From Arthrobacter gandavensis (GTDB lineage: Bacteria > Actinomycetota > Actinomycetes > Actinomycetales > Micrococcaceae): a DNA stretch of 64,000 nt. Position numbers and translations under genes: made by a program. Positions 46,821 to 56,381 of this stretch are shown here, piece by piece. The stretch is taken from assembly GCF_015355785.1 (NCBI RefSeq), contig NZ_JADKYW010000003.1:370231-434230 (forward strand), in the 5' to 3' direction. The number at the start of each line of letters is the position of its first letter. Position 1 is the stretch's first letter. Under the pieces are notes generated by a model, which was given only the letters and a program-made list of their open reading frames with translations, was not told the origin of the DNA and did no database searches.

Positions 46821-48029
46821 ATGTCTGCCGAATCACCCTCAACGTTGAGGGCCCTTCCCGCCGCCGGCCGGCGAACAAAACCCGGTTCCCAGACCGCGCT
46901 GCGCGCACGCAACCAGCAGCGCATCCAGGCGGCGCTGCTCGCTGCCGGACCCCAAACCCAGGCCGAACTCTCGCGGGCGACTGGACTGTCCAGCGCCACC
47001 GTTTCAAACATCGTGCGGCAAATGTCGGAATCGGGCCTGGTCAAGACAGAGCCCACCACCAGTTCGGGCCGGCGCGCCCTGTCCGTGCGCCTGAATGACA
47101 CCGGGGTCGTGGCAGCCGGCATAGACATCGGTCGCCGCCATGTCCGGGTTGTCCTGGCTACGCTCGGCTACCGGATCATCGGAGAGGACTCGATCTCCCT
47201 TCCCGCAGGCCACAGCGCGGATGAGGGCATGGATGCAGCCGCCGAACTTTTCGAATCCGTCCTCACCGCGGCGAACGTGGGCAGGGACCGGGTGCTGGGC
47301 GCCGGCGTCGGCATCCCGGGCCCGATCGACCGGCGCACCGGCACTGTGGTGCGCGGCGCCATCCTGCCCGAGTGGGTCGGGATCAATATGCGCGAAGACC
47401 TGGCCGTCCGGCTCCGGGTGCCGGTGCACATCGACAACGACGCGAACCTCGGCGCACTGGCACAGGTGACCTGGGGTCCCCACGGGGGCTGCGATAACCT
47501 CATCTTCGTCAAGGTGGCTACCGGCATCGGTGCCGGACTGGTCATCAACGGGTCCCTCTTCTACGGGCATGTGGGCATCACCGGCGAAATTGGGCACGCG
47601 ACCATCTCAGACCAGGGACTTATCTGCCGCTGCGGCAACCGCGGCTGCCTGGAAACCGTTGCCTCCACGGCGACGATGATCGACCTCCTCAGCCGGGCGG
47701 CGTCCGAACCGGTGACCACCGCGGACATTATCCGCCAGGCAGGTGCAGGAGACCCGGCAACACTGCGGGTGGTCGACGACGCCGGAATGGCCGTGGGCCG
47801 GGCCGTAGCAGGCATTGCGAACGCGCTGAATCCGGAGGTGATCGTCGTCGGCGGTTCCCTGACCGGGCTCGGCGACGCGTTCCTGAACCCCATCGAACGC
47901 GGACTGCTGCGCCACGCAGTGCCGCTGATCGGCGAAACCACAACCGTGACGATGTCTTCCCTCGGTGACCGGGCGGAGGCGCTTGGTGCGGCAGCCCTCG
48001 TCCTGGCGATGGCCGACGCTGTGCTCTGA
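46821..48029 (+). CDS. ROK family transcriptional regulator
   Basis: A winged helix-turn-helix (NQQRIQAALLAAGPQTQAELSRATGLSSATVSNIV, split in text) occupies residues ~30-85 and a ROK sugar-kinase-like domain follows. The ROK domain has DIGRRHVRVVL, the effector-site block GIGVGIPGPIDRRTG-type (GAGVGIPGPIDR), and the Zn cluster ICRCGNRGCLETVAS. 402 residues. Such proteins (XylR/NagC type) repress sugar genes and release DNA on binding sugar. It precedes the MmsAB-ChvE importer, its likely target. Confidence 0.9.
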   Translation: MSAESPSTLRALPAAGRRTKPGSQTALRARNQQRIQAALLAAGPQTQAELSRATGLSSATVSNIVRQMSESGLVKTEPTTSSGRRALSVRLNDTGVVAAGIDIGRRHVRVVLATLGYRIIGEDSISLPAGHSADEGMDAAAELFESVLTAANVGRDRVLGAGVGIPGPIDRRTGTVVRGAILPEWVGINMREDLAVRLRVPVHIDNDANLGALAQVTWGPHGGCDNLIFVKVATGIGAGLVINGSLFYGHVGITGEIGHATISDQGLICRCGNRGCLETVASTATMIDLLSRAASEPVTTADIIRQAGAGDPATLRVVDDAGMAVGRAVAGIANALNPEVIVVGGSLTGLGDAFLNPIERGLLRHAVPLIGETTTVTMSSLGDRAEALGAAALVLAMADAVL

Positions 48030-48198
48030 CCTGATCCGTTTCCGCGGAAGTCCTATTTATTTAGATTCTATGTTTTTTCATCGAGATTCCGCCTTGTGTT
48101 CAAGACTTGACGGCAAGCAAGGAATAAGAGTTTACTTCTCTATCGACCCACTGTTACGGGTCAGTAGCTAGACAAAGAAGTCACAACGGGAGGCACGT
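48030..48198 (+). promoter_or_regulatory. AT-rich promoter region of the sugar operon
   Basis: Clearly AT-richer than its surroundings. It holds the palindrome CTTGACGGCAAG at 48106-48117, whose TTGACG can serve as a -35 with a weak TTTACT about 18 nt on. A regulator bound there would block RNA polymerase. No gene. Confidence 0.5.
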
Positions 48199-48282
48199 AT
48201 GCGAGCAGCAGTTGCAGCTCGGGCAACTGGAGCGCTCAGCGTCCAGTGCCCCTACGGCGGGGAACATGCAGATGCCGCATAA
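48199..48282 (+). CDS. Possible 27-residue upstream ORF
   Basis: ATG 48199 has GGGAGG 5-6 nt upstream, the best ribosome site in this leader, and opens a 27-codon frame (begins [17 protein letters not shown]) whose TAA (48280-48282) falls just inside the mmsA reading frame. Ribosomes ending here could re-initiate at the ATPase starts at 48266/48272, whose own ribosome sites are weak. Only inferred from signals; it may not be conserved. Confidence 0.45.
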   Translation: MRAAVAARATGALSVQCPYGGEHADAA

Positions 48283-49843
48283 CCACACCATTCTGGAAAT
48301 GCGTTCAATCACCAAGGAATTCCCCGGAGTCAAGGCGCTTTCTGACGTCTCCATCGCCGTAAAAGCCGGTGAGGTCCACGCCATTTGCGGTGAAAACGGA
48401 GCCGGAAAGTCAACCCTTATGAAGGTTCTGTCAGGGGTCTACCCGCACGGAACCTACACCGGCGAAATCGTCTTCCAGGGAGAGGTTGTCCAGTTCAGGG
48501 ACATCCGTTCCTCCGAAGCCGCCGGAATCGTCATCATCCACCAGGAACTGGCGCTCATCCCGGAACTCTCCATCGCGGAGAACATCTTCCTGGGCAACGA
48601 GCCGCGGCGCTTCGGCGTGATCGACTGGGACCGCGCGAACCTTGAGGCCTCCGAGCTGATGGCCCGGGTGGGGCTGGAAGAAGACCCCACCACTCCGATC
48701 AAGGACATCGGCGTGGGCAAGCAGCAGCTGGTTGAAATCGCCAAGGCGCTGAGCAAGCGGGTGAAGCTGCTCATCCTGGACGAGCCCACCGCCGCCCTGA
48801 ACGAGACCGATTCCCAGCACCTGCTGGACCTGATGGCCGGCCTCCGTTCAAAGGGCATCAGCTGCATCATGATCTCCCACAAGCTCAATGAGATCGAGCA
48901 GATCGCCGATTCGATCACCATCATCCGTGACGGCAAGTCCATCGAAACCATCGACGTTGCCGTCGACGGCGCGAACGAAGACCGCATTATCAAGGGCATG
49001 GTGGGCCGCTCGCTTGAGTCACGCTTCCCGGACCACACCCCGCATATCGGCGAGGTGTTCTTCGAAGTGCGCGACTGGACCGTCGGGCACCCCACGGTTC
49101 CGGACCGCATGGTCTGCAAGGGCTCGAACTTCCACGTGCGGCGAGGCGAGATTGTCGGTTTCGCCGGCCTCATGGGCGCCGGCCGCACGGAGCTCGCCCG
49201 GTCCCTGTTCGGCCGGTCCTACGGCAACTTCATCAACGGGCAGATCATCAAGGACGGCAGGGAAATCGTCCTGAAGACCGTTCCACAGGCCATCAGCAAC
49301 GGGCTTGCGTACGTGACCGAGGACCGGAAGACCCTCGGCCTGAACCTGCTCGATGACATCAAGGCCACCACCGTGGCCTCGAACCTGAAGAAGATCACCA
49401 AGTGCCTCGTCGTCGACAAGGACGACGAGTACCGCTACGCGGAGGAGTACCGCAGGAGCCTGCGCACCAAGGCACCCACGGTGGACGAAGGCGTCTCCAA
49501 GCTTTCCGGAGGAAACCAGCAGAAAGTTGTCCTGGCGAAGTGGATGTTCACTGACCCGGACCTGCTGATCCTCGACGAACCTACGCGCGGCATCGACGTC
49601 GGCGCCAAATATGAGATTTACGGGATCATCCAGCAGCTGGCCAACCAGGGCAAGGGCGTGATCGTGATCTCTTCGGAGCTCCCCGAACTCCTTGGTCTCT
49701 CCGACCGCATCTACACCATCTTCGAAGGCTCGATCACCGGTGAGCTTTCCAAGGCTGACGCCAGCCAGGAAAACCTCATGAGGCTCATGACCTCCGCCGG
49801 AAAGCAAACCTCCGACCTCGCCACCCAAGGACCCCTCTCATGA
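48266..49843 (+). CDS. mmsA: Monosaccharide ABC transporter ATPase (MmsA)
   Basis: Tandem-cassette sugar ATPase, 525 residues. First cassette: Walker [10 protein letters not shown] near residue 47 and Walker [12 protein letters not shown]. Second cassette: [12 protein letters not shown] and [32 protein letters not shown]. Close to the multiple-sugar (GguA/MmsA) group that serves ChvE-type receptors. Start ATG 48266 (or 48272) overlaps the upstream ORF. It ends with a 4-nt overlap with the permease gene. Confidence 0.93.
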   Translation: MQMPHNHTILEMRSITKEFPGVKALSDVSIAVKAGEVHAICGENGAGKSTLMKVLSGVYPHGTYTGEIVFQGEVVQFRDIRSSEAAGIVIIHQELALIPELSIAENIFLGNEPRRFGVIDWDRANLEASELMARVGLEEDPTTPIKDIGVGKQQLVEIAKALSKRVKLLILDEPTAALNETDSQHLLDLMAGLRSKGISCIMISHKLNEIEQIADSITIIRDGKSIETIDVAVDGANEDRIIKGMVGRSLESRFPDHTPHIGEVFFEVRDWTVGHPTVPDRMVCKGSNFHVRRGEIVGFAGLMGAGRTELARSLFGRSYGNFINGQIIKDGREIVLKTVPQAISNGLAYVTEDRKTLGLNLLDDIKATTVASNLKKITKCLVVDKDDEYRYAEEYRRSLRTKAPTVDEGVSKLSGGNQQKVVLAKWMFTDPDLLILDEPTRGIDVGAKYEIYGIIQQLANQGKGVIVISSELPELLGLSDRIYTIFEGSITGELSKADASQENLMRLMTSAGKQTSDLATQGPLS

Positions 49844-51132
49844 AAGCCATCAAACAGCTGCTGAGCGGCAACGGCCGCCAGTTCGGCATGATCTTTGCCC
49901 TCGTCGTCCTGATCGGCCTCTTCCAGTGGCTGACCGGCGGCAAGACCCTGACGCCCACGAACATGATCAACCTGTTCAACGGCAACTCCTACATCCTGAT
50001 CCTGGCCGTCGGCATGGTCTTTGTGATCATCGCCGGACACATCGACCTCTCGGTGGGGTCCGTGGCCGCCGTCACCGGCATCCTGGTGGCCATGGCGATG
50101 AGGGACTGGGGTATTCCCTGGTGGGCCGGCATCCTGCTGGGCCTGCTGATCGGTGCCGCCATCGGCGCCTGGCAGGGCATGTGGGTCGCCTATGTGGGAA
50201 TTCCGGCGTTCATCGTGACCCTGGCCGGCATGCTGATTTTCCGCGGCGCCAACCAGTACTTCGGCAAATCCAACACCGTTCCTGTGCCGCAGGACTTCCA
50301 GTTCATCGGCGCCGGTTACCTCTGGGAGGTCGGTCCGGACACCGGTTACAACAACCTGACCCTGCTCCTGGGCCTGGTGCTCGCCGCCGTCGTGATCGTT
50401 GGGGAGTTCCGCCGCCGTGCCAAGACCGTGAAGATCGGCTCCGTCAATCCCCCGGCCTGGGTTGCCGTCACCAAGACCGGCCTGCTGGTAGCTGCCATCC
50501 TGTACGCCACGTACCTCTTCTCCACCGGCCGCCCGGGAACGTCCTTCCCCATTTCCGGCATCATCCTTGCAGTGCTGGTGGTCCTGTACGTCTTCATCTC
50601 CACCAAGACGGTCGTTGGGCGCCATGTCTACGCAGTGGGCGGCAACCTCCACGCAGCCGAGCTCTCCGGTGTTCAGAGCAAGAAGGTCAACTTCCTGGTC
50701 ATGATGAACATGTCCATCCTGGCCTCGCTGGCAGGCATGATCTTCGTTGCCCGCTCCACGGCATCCGGCCCGTTTGACGGCACCGGCTGGGAACTGGACG
50801 CCATCGCCGCAGTCTTCATCGGCGGCGCGGCTGTCTCCGGCGGCGTCGGCACCGTGGTTGGCTCGATCGTCGGCGGCCTGGTCATGGCCGTGCTGAACAA
50901 CGGCCTGCAGCTGCTCGGCATTGGCGCGGACCTCACCTCGATCATCAAGGGCCTGGTCCTGCTGATCGCCGTGGCGCTGGACGTCTACAACAAGACCCAG
51001 GGCAAGCCCTCCCTCATCGGCCTGATGATGAAGAACTTCGGGTCCAAGGACAAGCTGGCCGTCCCCGCCCCCGTGAATCCCAAGCCTGAGATGCCCACCG
51101 GCACCAAGTCCACCATCGGAACGGATGCCTAA
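49840..51132 (+). CDS. mmsB: Monosaccharide ABC transporter permease (MmsB)
   Basis: Membrane subunit, 430 residues, about 10-11 helices. The family block [25 protein letters not shown] near residues 50-72 and the loop [20 protein letters not shown] are diagnostic for sugar permeases. The longer form (over 400 residues, with an insertion around 165-220) is typical of the MmsB/GguB group. Cotranslated with mmsA (ATGA) and followed by the receptor gene. Confidence 0.93.
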   Translation: MKAIKQLLSGNGRQFGMIFALVVLIGLFQWLTGGKTLTPTNMINLFNGNSYILILAVGMVFVIIAGHIDLSVGSVAAVTGILVAMAMRDWGIPWWAGILLGLLIGAAIGAWQGMWVAYVGIPAFIVTLAGMLIFRGANQYFGKSNTVPVPQDFQFIGAGYLWEVGPDTGYNNLTLLLGLVLAAVVIVGEFRRRAKTVKIGSVNPPAWVAVTKTGLLVAAILYATYLFSTGRPGTSFPISGIILAVLVVLYVFISTKTVVGRHVYAVGGNLHAAELSGVQSKKVNFLVMMNMSILASLAGMIFVARSTASGPFDGTGWELDAIAAVFIGGAAVSGGVGTVVGSIVGGLVMAVLNNGLQLLGIGADLTSIIKGLVLLIAVALDVYNKTQGKPSLIGLMMKNFGSKDKLAVPAPVNPKPEMPTGTKSTIGTDA

Positions 51133-51197
51133 GCCCTACCGGGCCCTCATTCCGCACCACAAAATCCACCGCACCACCCATCAAGAAAAGGAACACC

Positions 51198-52280
51198 ATG
51201 CGCAAGTTCGCAAAGTCATTTGCCGTAGTCGCCACGGTGGCAGCACTGTCGCTGTCTGCCTGCGGCCGTGCCGACGAAGCTTCCACCGGCGATGCTGCCG
51301 GCTTTGAAGAGGGATCGGCAATCGGCGTAGCCCTGCCCCAGAAGACCTCGGAAAACTGGGTCCTGGCGGAGGGCCTGTTCAACGACGGCCTGAAGGAAGC
51401 CGGCTACGAGCCGCAGGTACAGTTCGCCAACGGCGGCGTCTCCGAGCAGCAGAACCAGATCAGCTCCATGATCACCAATGGCGTGAAGGTCCTGGTTGTC
51501 GGTGCCATCGACGGCGCCCAGCTCGGCTCGCAGCTGCAGGAAGCCAAGGATGCCGGCATCACCGTCATCGCCTACGACCGCCTCCTGACCAACACCGAGA
51601 ACGTCGACTACTACGTCGCCTACGACAACTTCCAGGTCGGCCAGCTCCAGGGCCAGGCCCTGCTGGACGGAATGAAGGCCAACAAGCCCGAAGGCCCGTG
51701 GAACATCGAACTGTTCGCCGGCTCCCCCGATGACGCCAACGCCCAGGTCTTCTTCGACGGCGCCATGGACGTCCTGAAGCCGGAAATCGAAGCCGGCAAC
51801 CTGAACATCGTTTCCGGCCAGACCGAATTCAACCAGGCAGTTACCCAGGGCTGGAAGGCCGAGAACGCCCAGAAGCGCATGGACACCCTGCTCTCGGGTT
51901 CCTACGGTGCCGAAGAGCTGGACGGTGTCCTGTCCCCCAACGACACCCTGGCCCGCGCCATCCTGACCTCCGTCGCCGCTGCCGGCAAGCCGGTTCCGGT
52001 TGTGACCGGCCAGGACTCCGAAGTTGAGTCCGTGAAGTCCATCATGGAAGGCGTCCAGTACTCCACCATCAACAAGGACACCCGTGCCCTGGTCAACCAC
52101 ACCATTGACATGGTCAAGGGTCTGGGTGCCGGCGAAGAGCTGGAAATCAACGACGACGAGTCCTACGAGAACGGCGTGAAGGTTGTTCCGGCCTACCTGC
52201 TGGAACCGCAGATCGTCACCAAGGACAACGCTGCCGAGGCTTACGCCAACGATCCGACGCTGGCCGAACTGGTCAAGTAG
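51198..52280 (+). CDS. chvE: Monosaccharide-binding lipoprotein (ChvE-like)
   Basis: Receptor of the sugar importer, 360 residues. Lipobox LSLSACG gives Cys22. The periplasmic-binding-protein-I fold shows GVALPQKTSENWVLAEGLF, the sugar-pocket region VIAYDRLLTNTENVDYYVAYDNF and a late GQDSEVESVKSI block. ChvE relatives bind several aldoses (for example xylose, glucose, galactose). It is placed last in the operon, after 65 nt, with AAAAGGA before the ATG, and is followed by a terminator. Confidence 0.92.
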   Translation: MRKFAKSFAVVATVAALSLSACGRADEASTGDAAGFEEGSAIGVALPQKTSENWVLAEGLFNDGLKEAGYEPQVQFANGGVSEQQNQISSMITNGVKVLVVGAIDGAQLGSQLQEAKDAGITVIAYDRLLTNTENVDYYVAYDNFQVGQLQGQALLDGMKANKPEGPWNIELFAGSPDDANAQVFFDGAMDVLKPEIEAGNLNIVSGQTEFNQAVTQGWKAENAQKRMDTLLSGSYGAEELDGVLSPNDTLARAILTSVAAAGKPVPVVTGQDSEVESVKSIMEGVQYSTINKDTRALVNHTIDMVKGLGAGEELEINDDESYENGVKVVPAYLLEPQIVTKDNAAEAYANDPTLAELVK

Positions 52281-52293
52281 TCCACAGCGCATC

Positions 52294-52338
52294 AAGGCCG
52301 GGGCTGTCTTCCTTACCGAAGGCGGCCCTGGCCTTTTT
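52294..52338 (+). terminator. Intrinsic terminator after chvE
   Basis: AAGGCCGGGGC pairs imperfectly with GCCCTGGCCTT around a loop, followed by TTTTT. Confidence 0.8.
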
Positions 52339-52493
52339 GTACCCGCGCCGTCAACCCGCCCGCCGCTCAACAAATTGCACTGGTCTTTCGTGCAGCTCTG
52401 GGCAGTGCGCGGCGTTGCCAATAAAGTAGTTCCAAGACCTAGTCACTAGACGGTCAAGGCATTAGCCAGGTAACTCATTGAAAGTCGAGGAAT

Positions 52494-53609
52494 ATGAGCG
52501 CCCCGCAGTTTATCCGCACACCGCCGTGCGTCCTTCAGGGGGCACCCAGCCCGGTCCAGGCCACCGGCCGCACGCTTAGATGGGGCGTCGTCGCCACAGG
52601 GAGGATTGCCGCCCGCGTTACCGAGGACATCGCCAGGCTAGAGGACGCCGTGCTGCAGGCGGTGAGCTCCCGTTCAGAAGGGACCGCCGTCGACTTTGCC
52701 GGCCGCTTCGGTTTTGCGTCCAGCTACTACGACGACGAGGCACGCGGCAAGGGCTACCGCCAGCTGTTCGCAGACCCGGAAGTCGACGTCGTTTACATCG
52801 CCTCCCCGCATGCCCAGCATTATGAGCTGGCCCGAGAGGCCCTCGAGGCCGGCAAGCACGTTCTGTGCGAAAAATCGATTACCATCAACGCCGCGGAGCT
52901 GGCGGACCTGACCAGGATCGCCGGCCGCCGAGGCGTCTTCCTGATGGAGGCTGTGTGGACCCGGTTCCTTCCCTGCATCAACAGGTTGTGGGAAGTCATC
53001 TCCAGCGGTGAGCTTGGGGAGATCCAGTGGGTGCAGGCAGACCTTGGGTTCCCAGCCCCGTATGACCCCGCAAGCCGGCTGTGGGATCCCGCTGCCGGAG
53101 GCGGCGCGCTGCTGGACCTTACCGTCTATCCGCTGACCCTGGCGGTCGGGGCGCTGGGCTTCCCCCATCGGGTGCAGGCCTCGGGCACCCTGAATGCCGA
53201 CGGCGTGGACACCCAGAATGCGCTGAACCTGGGCTATGCCTCCGGTGCGCAGGCCCAGCTCACGTCCTCGCTGCTTGCCTCCGGCCCCCGCACCGCCACT
53301 ATCTGCGGCAGTGAGGGCTGGGTCCGGACCGGCGCTCCCCTGCACAACCCGGTTGAACTGCACATCCATCAGCACATGGGTCCGTCCCGTACCGAGCGTT
53401 TCCAGCAGGTGGGCAACGGCTATACCTACGAACTTCGGGAAGTCACGCGCTGCATCCAGGAAGGACTGGCCGAAAGCCCTACTATGCCCCTTTCCGATTC
53501 GCTGCATACCATGCAGCTGTTCGATGAGGTCCGCGCCCAGCTCGGCGTCCGGTACCCGAATGATGAGCGTCCCGCCTCGTCGCTGCAGGGGGCCGGCAAA
53601 CACCCTTAG
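52494..53609 (+). CDS. Gfo/Idh/MocA family oxidoreductase
   Basis: NAD(P)-dependent sugar or cyclitol dehydrogenase, 371 residues. N-terminal Rossmann start RWGVVATGRIAARVTEDI, the catalytic-type EK in CEKSITINAAE, and the C-terminal substrate domain with AVWTRFLPCINRLWEVI and PYDPASRLWDPAAGGGALLDLTVYPL, as in trans-1,2-dihydrobenzene-diol-dehydrogenase-like members. Start ATG 52494 follows CGAGGAAT. It has its own terminator. Location suggests processing of the imported sugar. Confidence 0.88.
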   Translation: MSAPQFIRTPPCVLQGAPSPVQATGRTLRWGVVATGRIAARVTEDIARLEDAVLQAVSSRSEGTAVDFAGRFGFASSYYDDEARGKGYRQLFADPEVDVVYIASPHAQHYELAREALEAGKHVLCEKSITINAAELADLTRIAGRRGVFLMEAVWTRFLPCINRLWEVISSGELGEIQWVQADLGFPAPYDPASRLWDPAAGGGALLDLTVYPLTLAVGALGFPHRVQASGTLNADGVDTQNALNLGYASGAQAQLTSSLLASGPRTATICGSEGWVRTGAPLHNPVELHIHQHMGPSRTERFQQVGNGYTYELREVTRCIQEGLAESPTMPLSDSLHTMQLFDEVRAQLGVRYPNDERPASSLQGAGKHP

Positions 53610-53625
53610 GTCCACCAGCGCGCTG

Positions 53626-53664
53626 CCGCTCGTCCGGAACGAGGCGTTCCGGACGAGCGGTTTT
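53626..53664 (+). terminator. Intrinsic terminator after the oxidoreductase gene
   Basis: Perfect 15-bp inverted repeat (53626-53640 with 53646-53660), 5-nt loop, followed by TTTT. Confidence 0.9.
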
Positions 53665-53750
53665 CCTCAGCGGGAAGCTGCGCGGTGTCCCGAAAACAGG
53701 CGCCCGGCCCAACGCTATACATCACCTGCCCGGCGTGGTTATCTTCATCC

Positions 53751-55220
53751 ATGGGAACAGAGGTCAACGCCAGGTCTTTCAGCCGTGAAGAGCGGACCCG
53801 CTATCGACGCCGCCTGCTGGAGAACCTGGACCGGTTCGCCGGGTTCCTGGGAACAGCGCAGTTCGCCGATACCGCGAGCATCGGCGTCGAGCTTGAACTG
53901 AACCTGACCAATGACGACTTCACTCCCGCGCTGCGGAACTCTTCCGTGCTGGAGGAAATCGCCGATCCGGCCTTCCAGACGGAGATGGGCGCCTTCAACA
54001 TAGAGATGAACCATCCCGCCTTGTCCATCCGGGGACGGGGGCTGCTGGAACTCGAAGAGAGCCTGCGCAGCCAGCTCAACCGGGCAGACGAGCTTGCGGC
54101 CAAGGCGGACGCGAACATCCTGATGGTGGGCATCCTCCCTACGCTCACCCATGAAGTGCTCGACGGCGATGCCTGGATCAGCTCCGGGGCGCGCTATGAG
54201 GCACTGAACACGTCAGTGCTCCAGGCCCGCGGCGAGGACGTATACCTTTCCCTGGCCGGCACTGAATCCCTTACCCGGTACGCCAAGAACATTGCCCCGG
54301 AAGCTGCCTGCACCTCCCTGCAGCTTCATCTGGAGGTCAGCCCTGCCGACTTCGCTCCGGCGTGGAATGCCGCCCAGCTGATCGCCGGCCCGCAGGTGGC
54401 CCTTGCTGCGAACTCCCCGATCTTCCTGGAGCATGTGCTGTGGCAGGAAACCCGGATAGAGCTTTTCAAGCAGGCGATCGACACCCGGCCCCCTGAGATG
54501 CGCAACCAGGGCGTGCGTCCCCGGGTCTGGTTCGGTGAACGCTGGATCACTTCAATTTTTGACCTCTTCGAGGAGAACGTCCGCTATTTCCCGGCCCTGC
54601 TCCCGGAGCTCTCCGCTGCCAGTTCCGGTTCCACGGATGCCGGTGCTCCCCTGCTGCCGGAGCTGCGTCTGCACAACGGCACCGTCTACCGGTGGAACAG
54701 GCCCATCTACGATCCCGGTACCAACACTCCCAACCTGCGGCTTGAGAACCGTGTGCTTCCCGCCGGGCCGACTGTCCTCGATGTGAGTGCCAACGCTGCG
54801 TTCTTTTACGGCCTGGTCCAGACCCTGCGTACCGCGGACCGCCCCTTGTGGACCCGCACCGCGTTCAAGACGGCGGCGGACAACTTCCTGGCCTGTTCGC
54901 GGCTGGGACTGGATGCCACGGTCTACTGGCCCGGCATCGGGGACATTCCGGTGACTGAACTGGTGGTCCGGCATCTGGTTCCCATGGCAGCTGACGGCCT
55001 GCGCACGCTCGGAGTGGATGATGCGCTGGTTGAGCGCTACCTGACGGTGATCCGGGAAAGGGCGCAGACGGAGCAGAACGGCGCGTCCTGGCAGGTTTCG
55101 GTTCTCTCGAACCTGGAAGCGGAGGGCTATGACAGGTCCTCGGCCCTGGCCGAACTGACCCGCCGCTACTGGCACCATATGCACAGCAACGAACCGGTGC
55201 ATCTGTGGCCGCTGGATTGA
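53751..55220 (+). CDS. GCS2-type glutamate-cysteine ligase family protein
   Basis: Carboxylate-amine ligase (COG2170-like) of 489 residues. Acidic substrate/metal motifs are SIGVELELNL near residue 40, EMGAFNIEMNHP near 77, and a Trp/Arg-rich ATP region (RVWFGERWITSIFDLFEENVRYF, split). Related proteins are annotated glutamate-cysteine ligases, but actinobacteria generally make mycothiol rather than glutathione, so the real product may be gamma-glutamylcysteine, ergothioneine-pathway or another amide. No gshB is adjacent. The ATG lacks a Shine-Dalgarno. Confidence 0.8.
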   Translation: MGTEVNARSFSREERTRYRRRLLENLDRFAGFLGTAQFADTASIGVELELNLTNDDFTPALRNSSVLEEIADPAFQTEMGAFNIEMNHPALSIRGRGLLELEESLRSQLNRADELAAKADANILMVGILPTLTHEVLDGDAWISSGARYEALNTSVLQARGEDVYLSLAGTESLTRYAKNIAPEAACTSLQLHLEVSPADFAPAWNAAQLIAGPQVALAANSPIFLEHVLWQETRIELFKQAIDTRPPEMRNQGVRPRVWFGERWITSIFDLFEENVRYFPALLPELSAASSGSTDAGAPLLPELRLHNGTVYRWNRPIYDPGTNTPNLRLENRVLPAGPTVLDVSANAAFFYGLVQTLRTADRPLWTRTAFKTAADNFLACSRLGLDATVYWPGIGDIPVTELVVRHLVPMAADGLRTLGVDDALVERYLTVIRERAQTEQNGASWQVSVLSNLEAEGYDRSSALAELTRRYWHHMHSNEPVHLWPLD

Positions 55221-55250
55221 CCTCTTCGAGACGGTTTTCTTTGCGGAGCC

Positions 55251-55277
55251 CTAGCACTCGATATTGGCGAGTGCTAA
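55251..55277. promoter_or_regulatory. CIRCE element before hsp20
   Basis: TAGCACTC-N9-GAGTGCTA, a perfect CIRCE inverted repeat bound by the heat-shock repressor HrcA, about 130 nt before hsp20. Confidence 0.93.
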
Positions 55278-55408
55278 CCTATTTGCATTCTTGAGTGCAG
55301 CTGGCTCAACCCGATCCAGCCGCTCAGGTAATCGACCCTTCGTTATTCCTGTCAGTGAAGAACACATCCACCCGTCTGAACGGGACGGGTGAAAAGGAGT
55401 TGATGAGA

Positions 55409-55996
55409 ATGGCCATGAAATTCGATCCTTTCCGCGAACTGGACCGCATGGCAGGTGCCCTCTTGGATCCCAGGCAGCGGCTGCGGCTGATGCCGATTGA
55501 TCTGTACCGCGAGGGCGACCACTACATCTTGAACGCAGACCTGCCCGGCATAGATCCGGGATCGGTCGATGTGGATGTTGACGGCCAGCTGCTGACCATC
55601 CGGGCAGAACGCACCATCCACGTGCCCGAGGGCGCAACCTGGTTGAACCGGGAACGCGAATCGGGCACGTTCCTGCGCCAGCTGAACCTCGGTCAGGGCA
55701 TCAACATCGAGGGCATCTCAGCGAAGTATGAGAACGGTGTCCTGAGCGTCTTCATCCCCGTGAGCGAACGTGCCAAGCCGCGCAAGATCGAGGTGTCCTC
55801 CTCGTACAGCGGCGAAAGCAACGTTATTAGCGGCGAATCAGAGACCGTCAGTTCGTCCGTCTCCTCAGGTTCCGGCTCCGGCAGCATGGGTTCGGGTTCC
55901 TCAGGTTCCGGCTCCGGCAGCATGGGTTCGGGCTCCTCAGGTTCCGGCTCCGGCAGCATGGGTTCGGGCTCCGGATCGGGTTCTTCCGGCTCCTAG
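55409..55996 (+). CDS. Hsp20 small heat-shock protein with Gly/Ser repeat tail
   Basis: ATP-independent chaperone. The alpha-crystallin domain covers residues ~25-135 (DLYREGDHYILNADLPGID ... YENGVLSVFIPVSERAKPRKIEV), with the conserved GVL motif. The last ~45 residues are a low-complexity tail of Gly, Ser and Met made of three 12-residue units; an IXI motif is not obvious. AAGGAG at 55394-55399 best serves ATG 55409 (9 nt away); ATG 55403 is too close. HrcA control is expected from the CIRCE site. Confidence 0.93.
   Translation: MAMKFDPFRELDRMAGALLDPRQRLRLMPIDLYREGDHYILNADLPGIDPGSVDVDVDGQLLTIRAERTIHVPEGATWLNRERESGTFLRQLNLGQGINIEGISAKYENGVLSVFIPVSERAKPRKIEVSSSYSGESNVISGESETVSSSVSSGSGSGSMGSGSSGSGSGSMGSGSSGSGSGSMGSGSGSGSSGS
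55862..55969 (+). repeat. Three 36-bp tandem repeats in hsp20
   Basis: Three nearly identical 36-bp units starting at 55862, 55898 and 55934, each coding for a Ser/Gly/Met dodecapeptide (SSGSGSGSMGSG). The identity at nucleotide level points to recent slippage or unequal exchange. Confidence 0.9.
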
Positions 55997-56065
55997 CCTG
56001 GAGCCGGCTCGTCCGGCACGGAGCGCCCGGCTCATCGCTGCGGCGTTCTCATGAAGGGCAGGCAT
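55997..56065. other. Spacer after hsp20
   Basis: No gene. First part of the ~650-nt gene-free stretch between hsp20 and icd, which holds the hsp20 terminator, the paired repeats and the icd terminator. Confidence 0.5.
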
Positions 56066-56116
56066 GGCCCCCGAAGCGTGAAGCTCCCGCTCATGCTTCG
56101 GGGGCCGCAGCCTTTT
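56066..56116 (+). terminator. Terminator-like hairpin after hsp20
   Basis: Perfect 12-bp inverted repeat GGCCCCCGAAGC/GCTTCGGGGGCC (56066-56077 with 56095-56106), 17-nt loop, then GCAGCCTTTT. Confidence 0.75.
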
Positions 56117-56261
56117 CATGAGGCTCCGTCCTGCTCCGGCCGGCGCGGACGCGCCGTGAGGTACAACCTCCGGCCACTGGGGCTGCAGCATCGCGGGGCT
56201 GCAGAATCGAGAGGCACAGCCCTGCTTTCGCGTGCGGCCGCAATGCACTCCTCGAGGGCAC

Positions 56262-56368
56262 CCCCAGGTGCCATACGAGCCCGCCGGACGGGCCGGGTTA
56301 GGCGGCTTCAATACTCCAAGCGAGCTCCGCGAGCGAAGGAGTTTCGTTGCCGCCGTTCCGGCCCGCCC
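56262..56368. repeat. Structured direct repeat, copy 1
   Basis: A 107-bp element repeated 120 bp downstream. It contains a long interrupted hairpin, 56290-56364: outer GGGCCGG/CCGGCCC, then GGCGGC/GCCGCC, ACTCC/GGAGT and GCTC/GAGC around loop CGC. It is preceded by GGCACC-CCCA-GGTGCC. Not a terminator of either neighbouring gene. Confidence 0.85.
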
Positions 56369-56381
56369 TACATGCCACGCA

